The position numbers and the translations under genes are program-made. Below are positions 25,969-35,608 of a stretch of DNA of 64,000 bases, one piece after another (the stretch's first letter is position 1; every line of letters starts with the position of its first letter). Origin of the DNA: a virus. The notes under the pieces are model-generated. The model ran no database searches. It saw only the letters and a program-made list of their open reading frames with translations, and was not told the DNA's origin. The stretch spans positions 32,333 through 96,332 of the IMG/VR virus record IMGVR_UViG_3300017989_000082. One strand, given 5' to 3'.

Positions 25969-28900
25969 ATGGGCACTCTTACAATACATTCTACTGCCTG
26001 GACTGGTGCGGCCTATTCAGACTGCCAATTTGGCGGTAATACTGAGTTATTACAACATACAGGCGTTGCTTTTCTCACTCCCATAGATGGTGTTGTCGTT
26101 GGGGAAGTTAAGGTCTTCATGAAGAAGAATAACTCCCCGACGACAACTGTCTATTGTGCCATATGGGATGCCGAGAATGATGATGAATGGAAGCCGGGCA
26201 GTGAGTTAGGGGTTGTAACAGTTGATACCTCTGGCGTTGGGGCTAGCTACTCTGAGGTAACTATTGATTTATCTGGCCAAAACATAACGCTCTCAAAGAA
26301 CACGAAGTATTGGTTGATATTTTATACCAATGTATATGATGGCTCTGATTATTGGCACTTAAGGGCGGTTGAGAATACGAATGCTCCATTCGCAATGGGG
26401 TATGGTGTTAGCAATGTATGGAGTCGTTGCCGCGGCAATGGCTCTGCTTGGTATACTTCCAGCAGTTATTATTTCCAGTGCCAAATAAGCGCTACAAAAG
26501 CCAGCTACCAGACAATTGTTGGCTGGAATGGTGATCAAGACCCTGCAAATTATAAGGGAATTTTTTGGGAAGATGGCTCAAGCGAACAGGGGGTATTGCA
26601 AAAATTCAGAACGCCAAGCGCAAGCGGAAAGTGGCAAGTCCATGGCCTATCAGCACATTTACAAATTGATGATGACGAGTATTATAGGCAAGTTCGGTTT
26701 AACTTTTTTGAGTATTCTGACACAACTGATTTTTCCGAGCTAATTCCCGTTGGCGATGGAGGGGTGTTTGGCGTAAAGGATTTTTATTGCGGTAGTGTTA
26801 CGCCGGGGACAACAAGCGCTCTTGAAATTAAAGAAAAAAGAAAGCCCATTCTTGAACCGGACACTGACTATTACCTTGGAATTACCGCAAATTTTAGTAA
26901 CAGAGCATATGCTTTGTTTGATGATACAACCTGTTGTGAAAACGCCAGCCTCTTTACCATTGGTTGGGACAACTCAATAACTGAAAATGTTGGGGAAAAT
27001 ATTTCCCTTTTCAATATACACGGCACAGAAGTTGCCATTGATCCTGAGTACACTCAAGACCCGATTTTATTTTCTCCATTATGGCCTAATCCTGGTGGCG
27101 GGTATGAAAACATTGGCTATGCCGCTGGGAATAAATATTTTGCAGTTGCTTTTACGACTAATATATCGAACTGCACACTTAAAGAAATCAGGGCAACTCT
27201 TGTTAAGCACTATCGGCCAATTTCAACGCCGTTGCATTTAAAAATTCATGCTGCCGACTCAACCAGTGGTGAAATTGGGGACGAGCTTCTTGATATTGGC
27301 GAAATTGAAGATTATGTTCATATAACTGGAACCGAAGCTGTCATTCCGTGCGGAAGCACCCTGGAGTTAACTCCGTACATTAAATATTGGGCCGTGTTCT
27401 ATTTCGATGGAACCCCTACCACGGATCGCTATTATAGGATTTATGGGGACGGCGATTTATTTGGTATGGGGATGATTGGTGTCTTGCCTGATGATGACAG
27501 CAAGTGCTCTGCGTACAGTGCAGATGGCTCTAGTTGGACCTATGAGTCCGACTATTATCACATACGGTTTATTGGCTCTAGTGAATATAAAATAACAATT
27601 CTAGATCCCCGTTGTGATCGCTTCTTTCCTTCTCCAAATGACAGACAGAGATCTTTTTACGATAATACCGATAAATATGTTGCACAAAAAATAAGAATAC
27701 CAAATATTTCCGAGGCAATGAAAATAGAAGGGCTTGGCGTTATAGCCAGAGCCTACGGCGAGGCAGAGGGTAATGTATGGGTTGAAATTTATGAAGCAGA
27801 CGGGGATGCCCTTGGCGAGCTAATAAGCAATGGCACTTCTGACACGCTAGACCATAATGCCACTCACACCGACACTGATACTGGTCAGTTTCCACCAATG
27901 GTATTATTCAGATTTTCTGATTTACCATTGGTTCAGCCTAATACAGATTATATTTTTGTTTTCAGGGCTGATGTCATTGATACAGGCTCGACGTGGTATT
28001 TTTATTATAACCACAACTCAGACTCTGCAAGCTATGCTAACCAAGGATTATGCGAAGGGGATGGCGCAACAAATATTATTGGGAAATCTTATACTGTCAA
28101 TAGCAGTGATGAACTCACAGAACTTTCAGATACGGGCGGCATGTTTTACGGGCTACAGCTTGTTGGTGGTCCGCCAGTACTTATTCCCGTTGATAATGAC
28201 AATGTACTTAATTGGTCGTTAAATGATTATATTTTTAAGGATAACATTACCCGCTTTACTATTACTGATCAAAAAATAGATCAGGATAATATAATTCTTT
28301 TCAACATTGCCCCGTTTCTATATCAAGACTTTATTCTTAACTGGCCCTTGACGACCAGAATTAATCAAGATACAACCCTACGCTGGCCACTTACAACATA
28401 TGTTGAGGGTGATTTAATTATCCCTTGGAATATTATAGTTAGTGCCGATAGTGGTCTTTCTTGGAAAATTCTTGAGCAAATTAATAAGGATCAAATACTC
28501 AACTGGCCGTTGACTACATATTTTGATTCAGACTTTATTTTACGCTGGCAGTTAATTCTTTCAAATGACATTGGCATTAATTTCTCCCTGATTGAGTATA
28601 TTTGGAGAAATCTTGGGCTGAAGATTCCAATTGTAATTGAAACGGATACCGTTCTTGACTTTGGTATAATGGGTCCAATAAGTGCTGATTTTATTATCAG
28701 GAACATGATTGACTCCAGTGTATACAGTGATGTTGGAATAAAGAATAATATCTTTGTTACAAACGATCTTATTCTCAATAACTCTTTAAACCCTGTTGTT
28801 TCGCGAGACCTTATTTTAAGAAACGAGATCAGCTCTCGCATTTGGAAAGATATTGTTGCGATAAATAATATTTTTGTTTCCACTGATGTCGGGCTGATAA

Positions 28901-29316
28901 ACTCCCTTCGCTCGCCTATAAATAAAGACATTATTGCAAAATACAATATTGATTCCAGTATATGGAGTGATGTTGTACTTCGCAATGCTGTTTTTGTATC
29001 AAATGATATTGCCGTCGTTAACTCTCTAAACGACGTAATTGACAAAGATATAATTGCTCGCTGGAAAATTGATTCTCAAGTTGCTAATGATATTGGCATT
29101 AAATATGCAATCCGAATTGAGCAAGATGTTGTGCTTGTAATTCCATTTAACACCGTCAACAAAGACATAATTCTTGATAATAAACTTATGCAGGAAACCA
29201 GTAAAGATACAATCATAAGAAATAATATTCTTGAGTATGATCCTGTGCAAAAGGATCTAATAGTAAGGAATGCGCTCTTGGGGTCAGTACGACGGTATAA
29301 GATTAAATTCGTATAA
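25969..29316 (+). CDS. Large virion adhesin with beta-sandwich modules and C-terminal 40-residue super-repeats
   Basis: 1,115 residues. Residues 1-735 contain at least four beta-sandwich modules of about 170-190 residues with recurring pieces such as LSKNTKYWLIFYTNV, LEPDTDYYLGITANF, LTPYIKYWAVFYFDG and VQPNTDYIFVFRADV, the 'choice-of-anchor' type of surface module. Residues 742-1115 consist of about 27 short units of 12-15 residues (consensus xxD-hydrophobic-x-hydrophobic-x-N/W-x-hydrophobic-xxx), arranged as 40-residue triplets. This looks like a beta-solenoid or beta-prism. It is probably a tail-tip adhesin. Codons are A/T-richer than in the previous gene. Confidence 0.7.
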   Translation: MGTLTIHSTAWTGAAYSDCQFGGNTELLQHTGVAFLTPIDGVVVGEVKVFMKKNNSPTTTVYCAIWDAENDDEWKPGSELGVVTVDTSGVGASYSEVTIDLSGQNITLSKNTKYWLIFYTNVYDGSDYWHLRAVENTNAPFAMGYGVSNVWSRCRGNGSAWYTSSSYYFQCQISATKASYQTIVGWNGDQDPANYKGIFWEDGSSEQGVLQKFRTPSASGKWQVHGLSAHLQIDDDEYYRQVRFNFFEYSDTTDFSELIPVGDGGVFGVKDFYCGSVTPGTTSALEIKEKRKPILEPDTDYYLGITANFSNRAYALFDDTTCCENASLFTIGWDNSITENVGENISLFNIHGTEVAIDPEYTQDPILFSPLWPNPGGGYENIGYAAGNKYFAVAFTTNISNCTLKEIRATLVKHYRPISTPLHLKIHAADSTSGEIGDELLDIGEIEDYVHITGTEAVIPCGSTLELTPYIKYWAVFYFDGTPTTDRYYRIYGDGDLFGMGMIGVLPDDDSKCSAYSADGSSWTYESDYYHIRFIGSSEYKITILDPRCDRFFPSPNDRQRSFYDNTDKYVAQKIRIPNISEAMKIEGLGVIARAYGEAEGNVWVEIYEADGDALGELISNGTSDTLDHNATHTDTDTGQFPPMVLFRFSDLPLVQPNTDYIFVFRADVIDTGSTWYFYYNHNSDSASYANQGLCEGDGATNIIGKSYTVNSSDELTELSDTGGMFYGLQLVGGPPVLIPVDNDNVLNWSLNDYIFKDNITRFTITDQKIDQDNIILFNIAPFLYQDFILNWPLTTRINQDTTLRWPLTTYVEGDLIIPWNIIVSADSGLSWKILEQINKDQILNWPLTTYFDSDFILRWQLILSNDIGINFSLIEYIWRNLGLKIPIVIETDTVLDFGIMGPISADFIIRNMIDSSVYSDVGIKNNIFVTNDLILNNSLNPVVSRDLILRNEISSRIWKDIVAINNIFVSTDVGLINSLRSPINKDIIAKYNIDSSIWSDVVLRNAVFVSNDIAVVNSLNDVIDKDIIARWKIDSQVANDIGIKYAIRIEQDVVLVIPFNTVNKDIILDNKLMQETSKDTIIRNNILEYDPVQKDLIVRNALLGSVRRYKIKFV
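28192..29310 (+). repeat. Protein-level tandem repeat region, 13-14 residue units in 40-residue super-repeats
   Basis: About 27 units are visible in the translation. Good examples are INKDQILNWPLTTY, FDSDFILRWQLILS, VSRDLILRNEISSR, IWKDIVAINNIFV and STDVGLINSLRSP. Six triplets measure exactly 40 residues (14+14+12 or 14+13+13), for example those starting at INQD, INKDQ, ISAD, VSRD, INKDI and IDKD. DNA identity between copies is low, so the repeat is old and kept by selection on protein form. Confidence 0.85.
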
Positions 29317-29332
29317 TACGGAGGGTCTAGCT

Positions 29333-29863
29333 ATGGCTGACAGAACCACCGGAAGTTTAACCGTAACCATTGAGGCAAGTTGTGCCGCTGATGCGGCAGA
29401 ACTTATCCGCATTGAGCTTGATGAAGATTTGAACGGCGGGCGAACTTGCTTTGAGCCAAATCAGGATATTTATTTGAGGCTATATACTTCGCCAACAGAT
29501 CTTGATTTAACCCTTGCTGTCACTCTTGGCAGCATTAGCATTGTGGGCGGGGGTGTTTCCAGTCATGAAGAAAGCATTACCGTGCAGGATGGCGAGGGAA
29601 ATGCCGGGTATCCCATAAAGGCCATTTCAAGTAAGGAGTGGCATGGTAATGCTCCTTGTCCTGCTGCAAGCGTTACTTTTACAGCAGGCTATACGCAACT
29701 ACTGTGCCCTACTGAAAATTGCAGTGGAAGCCCTCTTGGTGATGATACCTGCGAAATAACCTATGGCGTTTTGGATGTTGATTATACCTCTGATTACAGG
29801 AGCCTTGTGCTTAATGTTTCTGAACCGGGGGATGTCATTGTTTACGCTTATGCCAATGATTAA
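29333..29863 (+). CDS. Small virion protein with a beta domain shared by two downstream genes
   Basis: The ATG at 29333 follows CGGAGGG at 29319-29325; the frame is open farther left but those codons overlap the previous gene. 176 residues begin MADRTTGSLTVTIEASC. The main domain (CFEPNQDIYLRLYTSPTDLD, SSHEESITVQDGEGNAGYPI, EWHGN, FTAGYTQL) recurs in the C-terminal part of the next gene and in the one after it. A Cys-rich insert (LLCPTENCSGSPLGDDTC) is special to this copy. It ends EPGDVIVYAYAND. It is probably a beta-sandwich of the tail tip. No named family was recognised. Confidence 0.6.
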   Translation: MADRTTGSLTVTIEASCAADAAELIRIELDEDLNGGRTCFEPNQDIYLRLYTSPTDLDLTLAVTLGSISIVGGGVSSHEESITVQDGEGNAGYPIKAISSKEWHGNAPCPAASVTFTAGYTQLLCPTENCSGSPLGDDTCEITYGVLDVDYTSDYRSLVLNVSEPGDVIVYAYAND

Positions 29864-29879
29864 TTAAGAGCCCATTGTA

Positions 29880-31016
29880 ATGTACGAAAATGAAATTGAA
29901 TATACTGTCACGGTTGAAATTGATGGGGTAAAGGTGCATAGCTATATGGAGAGCCTCACGGTGCTTATGAGTGAGGAAAGCTACTGCAACGATATTACCA
30001 TTAATTTCAACAAGCATGGGTGGGATCTTTTTAAGACCCTCTGTAACCCCCATGTGAATGCTGGCCAAGAGCGCATTGTTGTTACCGTCAACAGTGTTGA
30101 ACATAAATTTTTATTAGAGAAGAGAATTTCAAGAGCTGATGCCGAAGAAAGAAAGTTTTATGTTTGGGGTCGGTCAAAAGCGGCTACGTTAGATCAATAC
30201 TATTCCTTACCAATTACGGATGATGAAACCGAGAGCAATCCGTGGCAAACGGCAAACATGAGGGCATCCTCAATAATTAATTACCTTCTGACGGGAACCG
30301 GCATTACTGTTGATTTCCGGATTGACGATTTCACTGTTTACCCCGAAGCCTTCAGTGTTGAGAATGAAGTCCCTATTGATATAATAAACAGGCTTGCAAA
30401 AGTCCCAGGTGGGAGAGTAAGGAGTGGAAGAGATGGTAATTTGATTATTGACTATAAAGAGTTTTCAACGAACTTCGTCGCTGATGATCCATCTGAAGAG
30501 TATACAGATGTTGATGAAATTATTCAGGTTGATGAAGAGGTAGTGATTCCTCCTGGCTATAATAAGGTTCGCGTCACTGGCTACGATGAACTCGCCGAAG
30601 ATGCTGATAAAAGTATAAAGATTGAGAGAGTTGATACAGGCTGTATTGAGCCGGGGCAGGAATTCAGGGTAAAAGTATATACATCTCCTACAAATCTTGA
30701 TTACACTTTTGATACGACCATAGGAACCTTTTTTCATATAGGGGAGTATACCGAGCAACATTCTGAAACCATATTTTTCACCGATGGGGCTGGGAATACA
30801 CAATACCCAATTTATTCGGTCCAAAATGCTGATTGGCATGGAGATGACCTCGGTGCCATAACATATACGGCTGGCTTCGACAGCATAATTACTGCCGAGG
30901 AAACATTTGGTGTTCTTGAAATATCATATACGGCCAAATACACCCTTTATGGTGTGATTATTAATGAGTCTGGCGGGGCAATTGTTTTCGCAGAGGAGAA
31001 CTTAGAAGATGGCTGA
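29880..31016 (+). CDS. Baseplate hub-like protein with C-terminal shared beta domain
   Basis: 378 residues. The N-terminal 240 residues look like phage tail hub proteins: an opening beta domain (YTVTVEIDGVKVHSYMESLT, NDITINFNKHGWDLF), then VWGRSKAATLDQYYSLP, a helix-rich part (MRASSIINYLLTGTGITVDF, PIDIINRLAKVPGGRVRSGR), then a basic strand pair (DGNLIIDYKEFS, YNKVRVTGYDELAE). Residues 250-378 repeat the beta domain of the previous gene (CIEPGQEFRVKVYTSPTNLD, DWHGDDLGAITYTAGFD). Fusion of a shared adhesin-like module to the hub suggests a tail-tip complex. It overlaps the next gene by 8 nt. Confidence 0.65.
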   Translation: MYENEIEYTVTVEIDGVKVHSYMESLTVLMSEESYCNDITINFNKHGWDLFKTLCNPHVNAGQERIVVTVNSVEHKFLLEKRISRADAEERKFYVWGRSKAATLDQYYSLPITDDETESNPWQTANMRASSIINYLLTGTGITVDFRIDDFTVYPEAFSVENEVPIDIINRLAKVPGGRVRSGRDGNLIIDYKEFSTNFVADDPSEEYTDVDEIIQVDEEVVIPPGYNKVRVTGYDELAEDADKSIKIERVDTGCIEPGQEFRVKVYTSPTNLDYTFDTTIGTFFHIGEYTEQHSETIFFTDGAGNTQYPIYSVQNADWHGDDLGAITYTAGFDSIITAEETFGVLEISYTAKYTLYGVIINESGGAIVFAEENLEDG

Positions 31017-31788
31017 TAAAACCCAAGGCTCCCAGACAGTAACCATTGAAGAGTTATGTGAAGCTTTATCTTGCGATATTGCAATAGAGCTTGACGAGGA
31101 ATATAACGATGGTAGAAGTTGCTTTGCCCCGAATGATCCAATATATGTTCGGGTATTTTGCAGAAAGACATATACTGTTAAAGCCACGCTTGGTAATGCG
31201 AGAATATTTGCATCTGGCATTCCACAAGAAATTACAGAATATGTTGATTTCAACAATTGGCGTGGGAGCACTGAAAAGCCAATTCATGAGATTACAAGCT
31301 ATAACTGGAATGGCATAAGCCTTGGGGCAATTCGCTGGGAAAGGGGCAGCGAAAGCCTTGTTGCGGATGAAAGCATGGCAGATGGCTATGGTGTTCTTGA
31401 ATTAACATATATTACAGCCTTTGATAGATGGGAGTATAAAAGCCCTGTTGCTGGTGATGTTATTGTTTACGCCATAGGAACAGGCAATTGTGTTGATTCC
31501 AATGGAGATTACCCCTCAGCAAGTTTAACCCTTGATATTGATGAAACTTGCGCTGAAGAGGCCAATGAGGTTACAATCGTTGTTAAAGATTTTGTAACTG
31601 GAAATGTAATATCAGGGGCGAGTGTAGTTATAGACAGAAACTTTGTTGGTACGACAGATGTAAATGGAACGGTATATGCAGGCTTGCTTGCTGGCGGCTC
31701 CCATCAGATAAGAACTACAGCGCCGGGCTATACTGATTCCGATAATGATTTACTTGGTAATGACGAGTTTGTAGTTTCAAGCTCTTAG
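31009..31788 (+). CDS. Virion protein: shared beta domain plus carboxypeptidase-regulatory-like domain
   Basis: 259 residues. The start, MADKTQGSQTVTIEELCEA, parallels MADRTTGSLTVTIEASCAA two genes upstream. The shared domain follows (CFAPNDPIYVRVFCRKTY, YNWNGISLGAIRWERGSE). After residue 165 a second domain appears with VTIVVKDFVTGNVISGASVV, TDVNGTVYAGLLAGGSHQIR and TTAPGYTDSDND, the pattern of carboxypeptidase regulatory-like (CarboxypepD_reg/PEGA) beta-sandwiches that often bind surfaces. It is probably a tail-tip or surface adhesin. Confidence 0.65.
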   Translation: MADKTQGSQTVTIEELCEALSCDIAIELDEEYNDGRSCFAPNDPIYVRVFCRKTYTVKATLGNARIFASGIPQEITEYVDFNNWRGSTEKPIHEITSYNWNGISLGAIRWERGSESLVADESMADGYGVLELTYITAFDRWEYKSPVAGDVIVYAIGTGNCVDSNGDYPSASLTLDIDETCAEEANEVTIVVKDFVTGNVISGASVVIDRNFVGTTDVNGTVYAGLLAGGSHQIRTTAPGYTDSDNDLLGNDEFVVSSS

Positions 31789-31799
31789 TAGGTGATAAC

Positions 31800-32699
31800 A
31801 TGAGATTTACAATTGGCCTCTGCCCCGAGGAAATAAGGGACAGCGCAGTCAAATATGATTTGGGACGGGAGGCAATATCTGTTGCTCAAGATGATGATGG
31901 CAACAATGTTGTTACTGTTTTTATTTGCCCGCAAGGTAGTGAATGTCACGACGGCCTTACCGTTGCCGTTAAAATATGCCCCGTTGGCGAAGATTGCGAA
32001 TGTGATTATTCTGTAGATAATCTTGGCTGGTATGACACCGGCCATTGCACTATAAATATAAGTTGGCGAAACCCTGATAATTGTGTCCTACAAGAAATTC
32101 GGTTAATAAGGGTTTCCGATTGGGAAGCTGATGCTACCAAATATATTCACCAAAGAGTTGGCGATCCAAACCTACCTGTTTACCCCGATGGGGACAGTAG
32201 AAATAACAGCTATTGCCATGGCTGCGGCATAGGCGGCGAAGGGGGCCCTTCCCATGAGGCAGCAAATGAAACCCTCCACGCGGTTAATGATCTTACTCCT
32301 GGAACACTATATAAGGTCGTTGGCTACTTCAGAGACGGCAGTTGCGGTGGCGTTACAAACCCCGTAGACCTTGCAATGGTTGTTTATCAAACCACTGGCC
32401 TAACCAGTGGGGTTATTAAGGCCAAGGTCCAAGATGAGCCGCCCATGTATACCGTTGGTTATTATTGGCAGGGGGATTCAACAAACATTGCTGATATTGA
32501 AATAATGCCGGGGGTAAATTATGCTGAGCGTGATCTTTATACTGTTGATCGCCACGAGTGGGAAGTTGATAATGCTGTAATGCTCGTTAAGACTGGCACA
32601 GATTTCCCCGGCGAATTTTATAACGATCAAACAATAACAAGCGATAGTGTCCAGGAAACAGAAGAGCTATTCATAGCCCCATACCAGCAATTAGGATAA
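31800..32699 (+). CDS. Cysteine-rich virion protein, 299 aa
   Basis: 299 residues, with cysteines concentrated in the first two thirds (FICPQGSEC, KICPVGEDCECDY, NSYCHGCGIGG, GSCGGV). A fibronectin-III-like stretch is visible: CTINISWRNPDNCVLQEIRL, then LHAVNDLTPGTLYKVVGYFR. This ordering (W in strand B, then L-x-P-G-T-x-Y) is typical of FN3 modules in phage tail proteins. The cysteines could bind metal or form disulfides outside the cell. It lies between two probable tail-tip proteins. Specific function unknown. Confidence 0.55.
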   Translation: MRFTIGLCPEEIRDSAVKYDLGREAISVAQDDDGNNVVTVFICPQGSECHDGLTVAVKICPVGEDCECDYSVDNLGWYDTGHCTINISWRNPDNCVLQEIRLIRVSDWEADATKYIHQRVGDPNLPVYPDGDSRNNSYCHGCGIGGEGGPSHEAANETLHAVNDLTPGTLYKVVGYFRDGSCGGVTNPVDLAMVVYQTTGLTSGVIKAKVQDEPPMYTVGYYWQGDSTNIADIEIMPGVNYAERDLYTVDRHEWEVDNAVMLVKTGTDFPGEFYNDQTITSDSVQETEELFIAPYQQLG

Positions 32700-32703
32700 C
32701 GGC

Positions 32704-35097
32704 ATGAGCAAGTATAACTTGGAAGGCACACAAACCCCCTGCGAAGTTTTATTTCGCCAAGCAGTTTACAAAGGCTCTGTTGTTAATGGCGATGGGTTTC
32801 AGGGCTACTATGTTAGGGTTGAATACGATGAAGGCTTATATGAGATAGATTGGCACTATAATTGCGGTTCTGGTGAAGACAACCACCCTTCATCGCCAGA
32901 CATTGTTTTTTCGGAAAACGATTTAATAATTGTTGAGTTTAATAAAGAGGGGGTTCCGCTGAAGGCCATTGGCCATGCAGATGGTGCAAAAAATTGCCTT
33001 GGGAAATATTGGATTGCTGAGGAAAGAAATAACAACCTATACGTTGATGCTGATGGTTCCTCTGCAATACTTGTTTTTTATGACGAGGGGACTGGAGATG
33101 AATTAGAAACACCGAGAAATTACCGTAAGTGTTCAGAAGATGCCGCTAAGATAATGCACGATTTATGGGATGAAGCAGTATCATACCGCGGAATAGACTC
33201 TGTTAGGTTTGCCGAAAATTACCCATTTAAAATTGGAGTGTTGATTGAAATAAGGGCTTTGCCATGGAGCGCTCTTTCAGACCCAAATGTTGATGATTAT
33301 ATATATACTCATTTATATATTGAATACTCAATTTCACAAACCACAAAAGAGATAACCATTTCCGACTACACCCCGATTTTAGACCCATCGATATATACGT
33401 CTCCTGTTGCCTTATTATCGAGTTATGATGAAATAATGGCAGTCAGAAATGAAAATGGTGAGGTTGGAAACCCTCATGGTACTGGTTGCCGTGGGGTTGG
33501 CTTTACAGCCCATTGTGATGAAAAAGACATTTGTTCTTTTAGTAAGACCTGCGATCTTTCAAGTTCATATGGCCCAGACGAATATGGCAATAATTGGATA
33601 AATGATGAAACAAAATATTCCCAAAAAAGGATGGAGCATTCGTATCCAAATGAGCCAACGTGTTATTGGAATCAACCAATGGTATACAAAAATGCTGGCA
33701 TGCACGTTTCCCAATATGCTGAAACAAAAATAACTGTTGGTGGAACCTTTAGTAAAATAATATCCATGAACGCGCAAAAAGAAAATGAATTGCAATATAC
33801 GCACGATAAACATAAAGTTGGAGATCAATATATTTGGGGAAGAGGTCCATGGTGTGCTGAAAATAAAACAGCGGGGAGGTGGTGGTCCCCATTGGATTTT
33901 CATATTGAGAGAACCCGCATAAGTGAAAATAGTTATTATTACGATGTACCAGAGTATGGGCTTCCAACCGTAACTCAAGATATTTACTATTATTGCAAAG
34001 GAAAGTTTTATGGCAGGGGCTATGGGGTTAGTCAAGTTGAATGCGTTGGGTATGATTATGTGTGGCCGTGGACATGCGATTGCCATGATAATTGTGCAGA
34101 CCCAAACGATGATACTTGCGAATATGGGGGAAAAGATTGCAACCCAGATTTAACAGATACCAGTACCCAAAGTGAAACTGTTATGGGTCCATATAATGAG
34201 TATGATGACGGGTCATTTTCAATAACAGTTTTCCAAACCCCGGTTAGTACAATGGAAAGTTCAGATGAGGTTTTTTCGGAGCCATTACACCAAAAAATAA
34301 GAGATGTAGATCTTGAGTATTGGGGCTATCATGTTGATTATAACCCAATTTGGAGTGATCAGTGTGTAGATTTATATGGGTCCATTGTAGACCCATGCAA
34401 ACTTAGCGAACCAGCAAGCCCTAGTTTCCCGCAACAATGGTATAACTGTGCTGAGCAGATAATTCCAAACCAAATGTTTCCCGGCTGGATATATTATATG
34501 CCATCAAATGTATATGTCATGAGAGGGTGGCCCGTGTATACATTGGGCGATGGAAAGGTTTTCTGTAAACAGAGGATAATTGAGCTTAGTGAGAGGCTTG
34601 TTGTTCTTAGTGATGAAGAGGAATTTAAAGGCTTGGGGGTTAACTCCTATTACCCGCCAGAAGGGTATGGGTTGTTTACAGGGCTAAATGGGGGAGAGAA
34701 TTTTATAATTGGAAAAACAGACCCAATTGGTTTTCCGGATTATATATTGTATCCAATAGATATAACAGGAGGGTGTGGTGAGAGCAAAGAAGATCTTTTA
34801 TCAACAACGGAATATTTTGGTGGATACAATTATCAATTGCATGAAAGTCTTGAAAATGATATAAGTAATCTTTATGACGCTACTAGGGGTGGGGCACTGA
34901 TCAACGATCAGGGGAATGGATTTCTATTGTATGCAACTTACCCAGGAGGAAAAGTAAACCAGATAAAAGGGTATAACGGATGGGAGCTTGTAGATGGAAA
35001 AATTAGGCCAATTAACCCTGATAGCCCCGTTTTTGAAGATCTCATCAGTGTAGATAAATGCAGTAATGGTATAGATTTTTTAATTTATGAGCCATAA
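32704..35097 (+). CDS. Large cysteine- and aromatic-rich virion protein, 797 aa
   Basis: 797 residues without recognised domains. It starts 4 nt after the previous gene. The N-terminal 110 residues look like an OB/beta domain (VLFRQAVYKGSVVNGDGFQG, IVEFNKEGVPLKAIGHADGA). From about 270 to 570 it is rich in Cys, Tyr and Trp (CRGVGFTAHCDEKDICSFSK, WPWTCDCHDNCADPNDDTCE). The Asp-rich DPNDDTCEYGGKDCNPD segment could bind calcium. The C-terminal quarter is beta-like. Codons are A/T-rich compared with the capsid genes. It may be a receptor-binding or tip protein, by position only. Confidence 0.6.
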   Translation: MSKYNLEGTQTPCEVLFRQAVYKGSVVNGDGFQGYYVRVEYDEGLYEIDWHYNCGSGEDNHPSSPDIVFSENDLIIVEFNKEGVPLKAIGHADGAKNCLGKYWIAEERNNNLYVDADGSSAILVFYDEGTGDELETPRNYRKCSEDAAKIMHDLWDEAVSYRGIDSVRFAENYPFKIGVLIEIRALPWSALSDPNVDDYIYTHLYIEYSISQTTKEITISDYTPILDPSIYTSPVALLSSYDEIMAVRNENGEVGNPHGTGCRGVGFTAHCDEKDICSFSKTCDLSSSYGPDEYGNNWINDETKYSQKRMEHSYPNEPTCYWNQPMVYKNAGMHVSQYAETKITVGGTFSKIISMNAQKENELQYTHDKHKVGDQYIWGRGPWCAENKTAGRWWSPLDFHIERTRISENSYYYDVPEYGLPTVTQDIYYYCKGKFYGRGYGVSQVECVGYDYVWPWTCDCHDNCADPNDDTCEYGGKDCNPDLTDTSTQSETVMGPYNEYDDGSFSITVFQTPVSTMESSDEVFSEPLHQKIRDVDLEYWGYHVDYNPIWSDQCVDLYGSIVDPCKLSEPASPSFPQQWYNCAEQIIPNQMFPGWIYYMPSNVYVMRGWPVYTLGDGKVFCKQRIIELSERLVVLSDEEEFKGLGVNSYYPPEGYGLFTGLNGGENFIIGKTDPIGFPDYILYPIDITGGCGESKEDLLSTTEYFGGYNYQLHESLENDISNLYDATRGGALINDQGNGFLLYATYPGGKVNQIKGYNGWELVDGKIRPINPDSPVFEDLISVDKCSNGIDFLIYEP

Positions 35098-35116
35098 TTT
35101 AATAGGAGAATTTGGT

Positions 35117-35608
35117 ATGACTGAGAAAACAAATCGCTCTCCAATTACAGAGGGGGAAAAGTATTTTGACAATGGAGAAGTTAAAACAACATACAAGTTT
35201 ACTAATGGTAGAATATCTTCTATAACAATAGAGGTATTTGATGAAGATGTTATACCAAAGGTCGACCTATTAAATAAAAGAATCAATAGTGTGTGGCTGA
35301 ATAGAATAAACGCTATGCTTGTTGATATGATGTCTTCGCCCCCGCAACGGGCTGAAAGGGTTATTCAGAACAGACCTAACCCCGAATTAATGCCGCCAAA
35401 AGATTACAGGAAGATTGATCCTGCAATGATCAATGAGATGGATTTGCCATATTGCAAACTGTGCAACAGCAAAGGCGAGAAGATAAAAATGGTTATAACA
35501 AGACCATGTTGCGGAAAAGATATGCACACCATTATTTGCCCGAAGTGTGGGTTTAGAGCTAAAATCAAAGTAAACCCAATTAAGGAAGGGAAAGAGAATA
35601 ATGATTGA
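35117..35608 (+). CDS. Zinc-ribbon protein of the tail-tip operon, 163 aa
   Basis: The ATG at 35117 has AGGAGA 9 nt upstream; a longer frame begins at 35087 inside the previous gene and is less likely. The first 100 residues are charged and partly helical (VDLLNKRINSVWLNRINAML). The C-terminal 50 residues hold CKLC, RPCCGK, and CPKCGF, that is six cysteines spaced as a double-knuckle zinc ribbon. Similar zinc-bearing proteins are part of some tail-tip gene sets. It overlaps the next gene by 8 nt. Confidence 0.6.
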   Translation: MTEKTNRSPITEGEKYFDNGEVKTTYKFTNGRISSITIEVFDEDVIPKVDLLNKRINSVWLNRINAMLVDMMSSPPQRAERVIQNRPNPELMPPKDYRKIDPAMINEMDLPYCKLCNSKGEKIKMVITRPCCGKDMHTIICPKCGFRAKIKVNPIKEGKENND

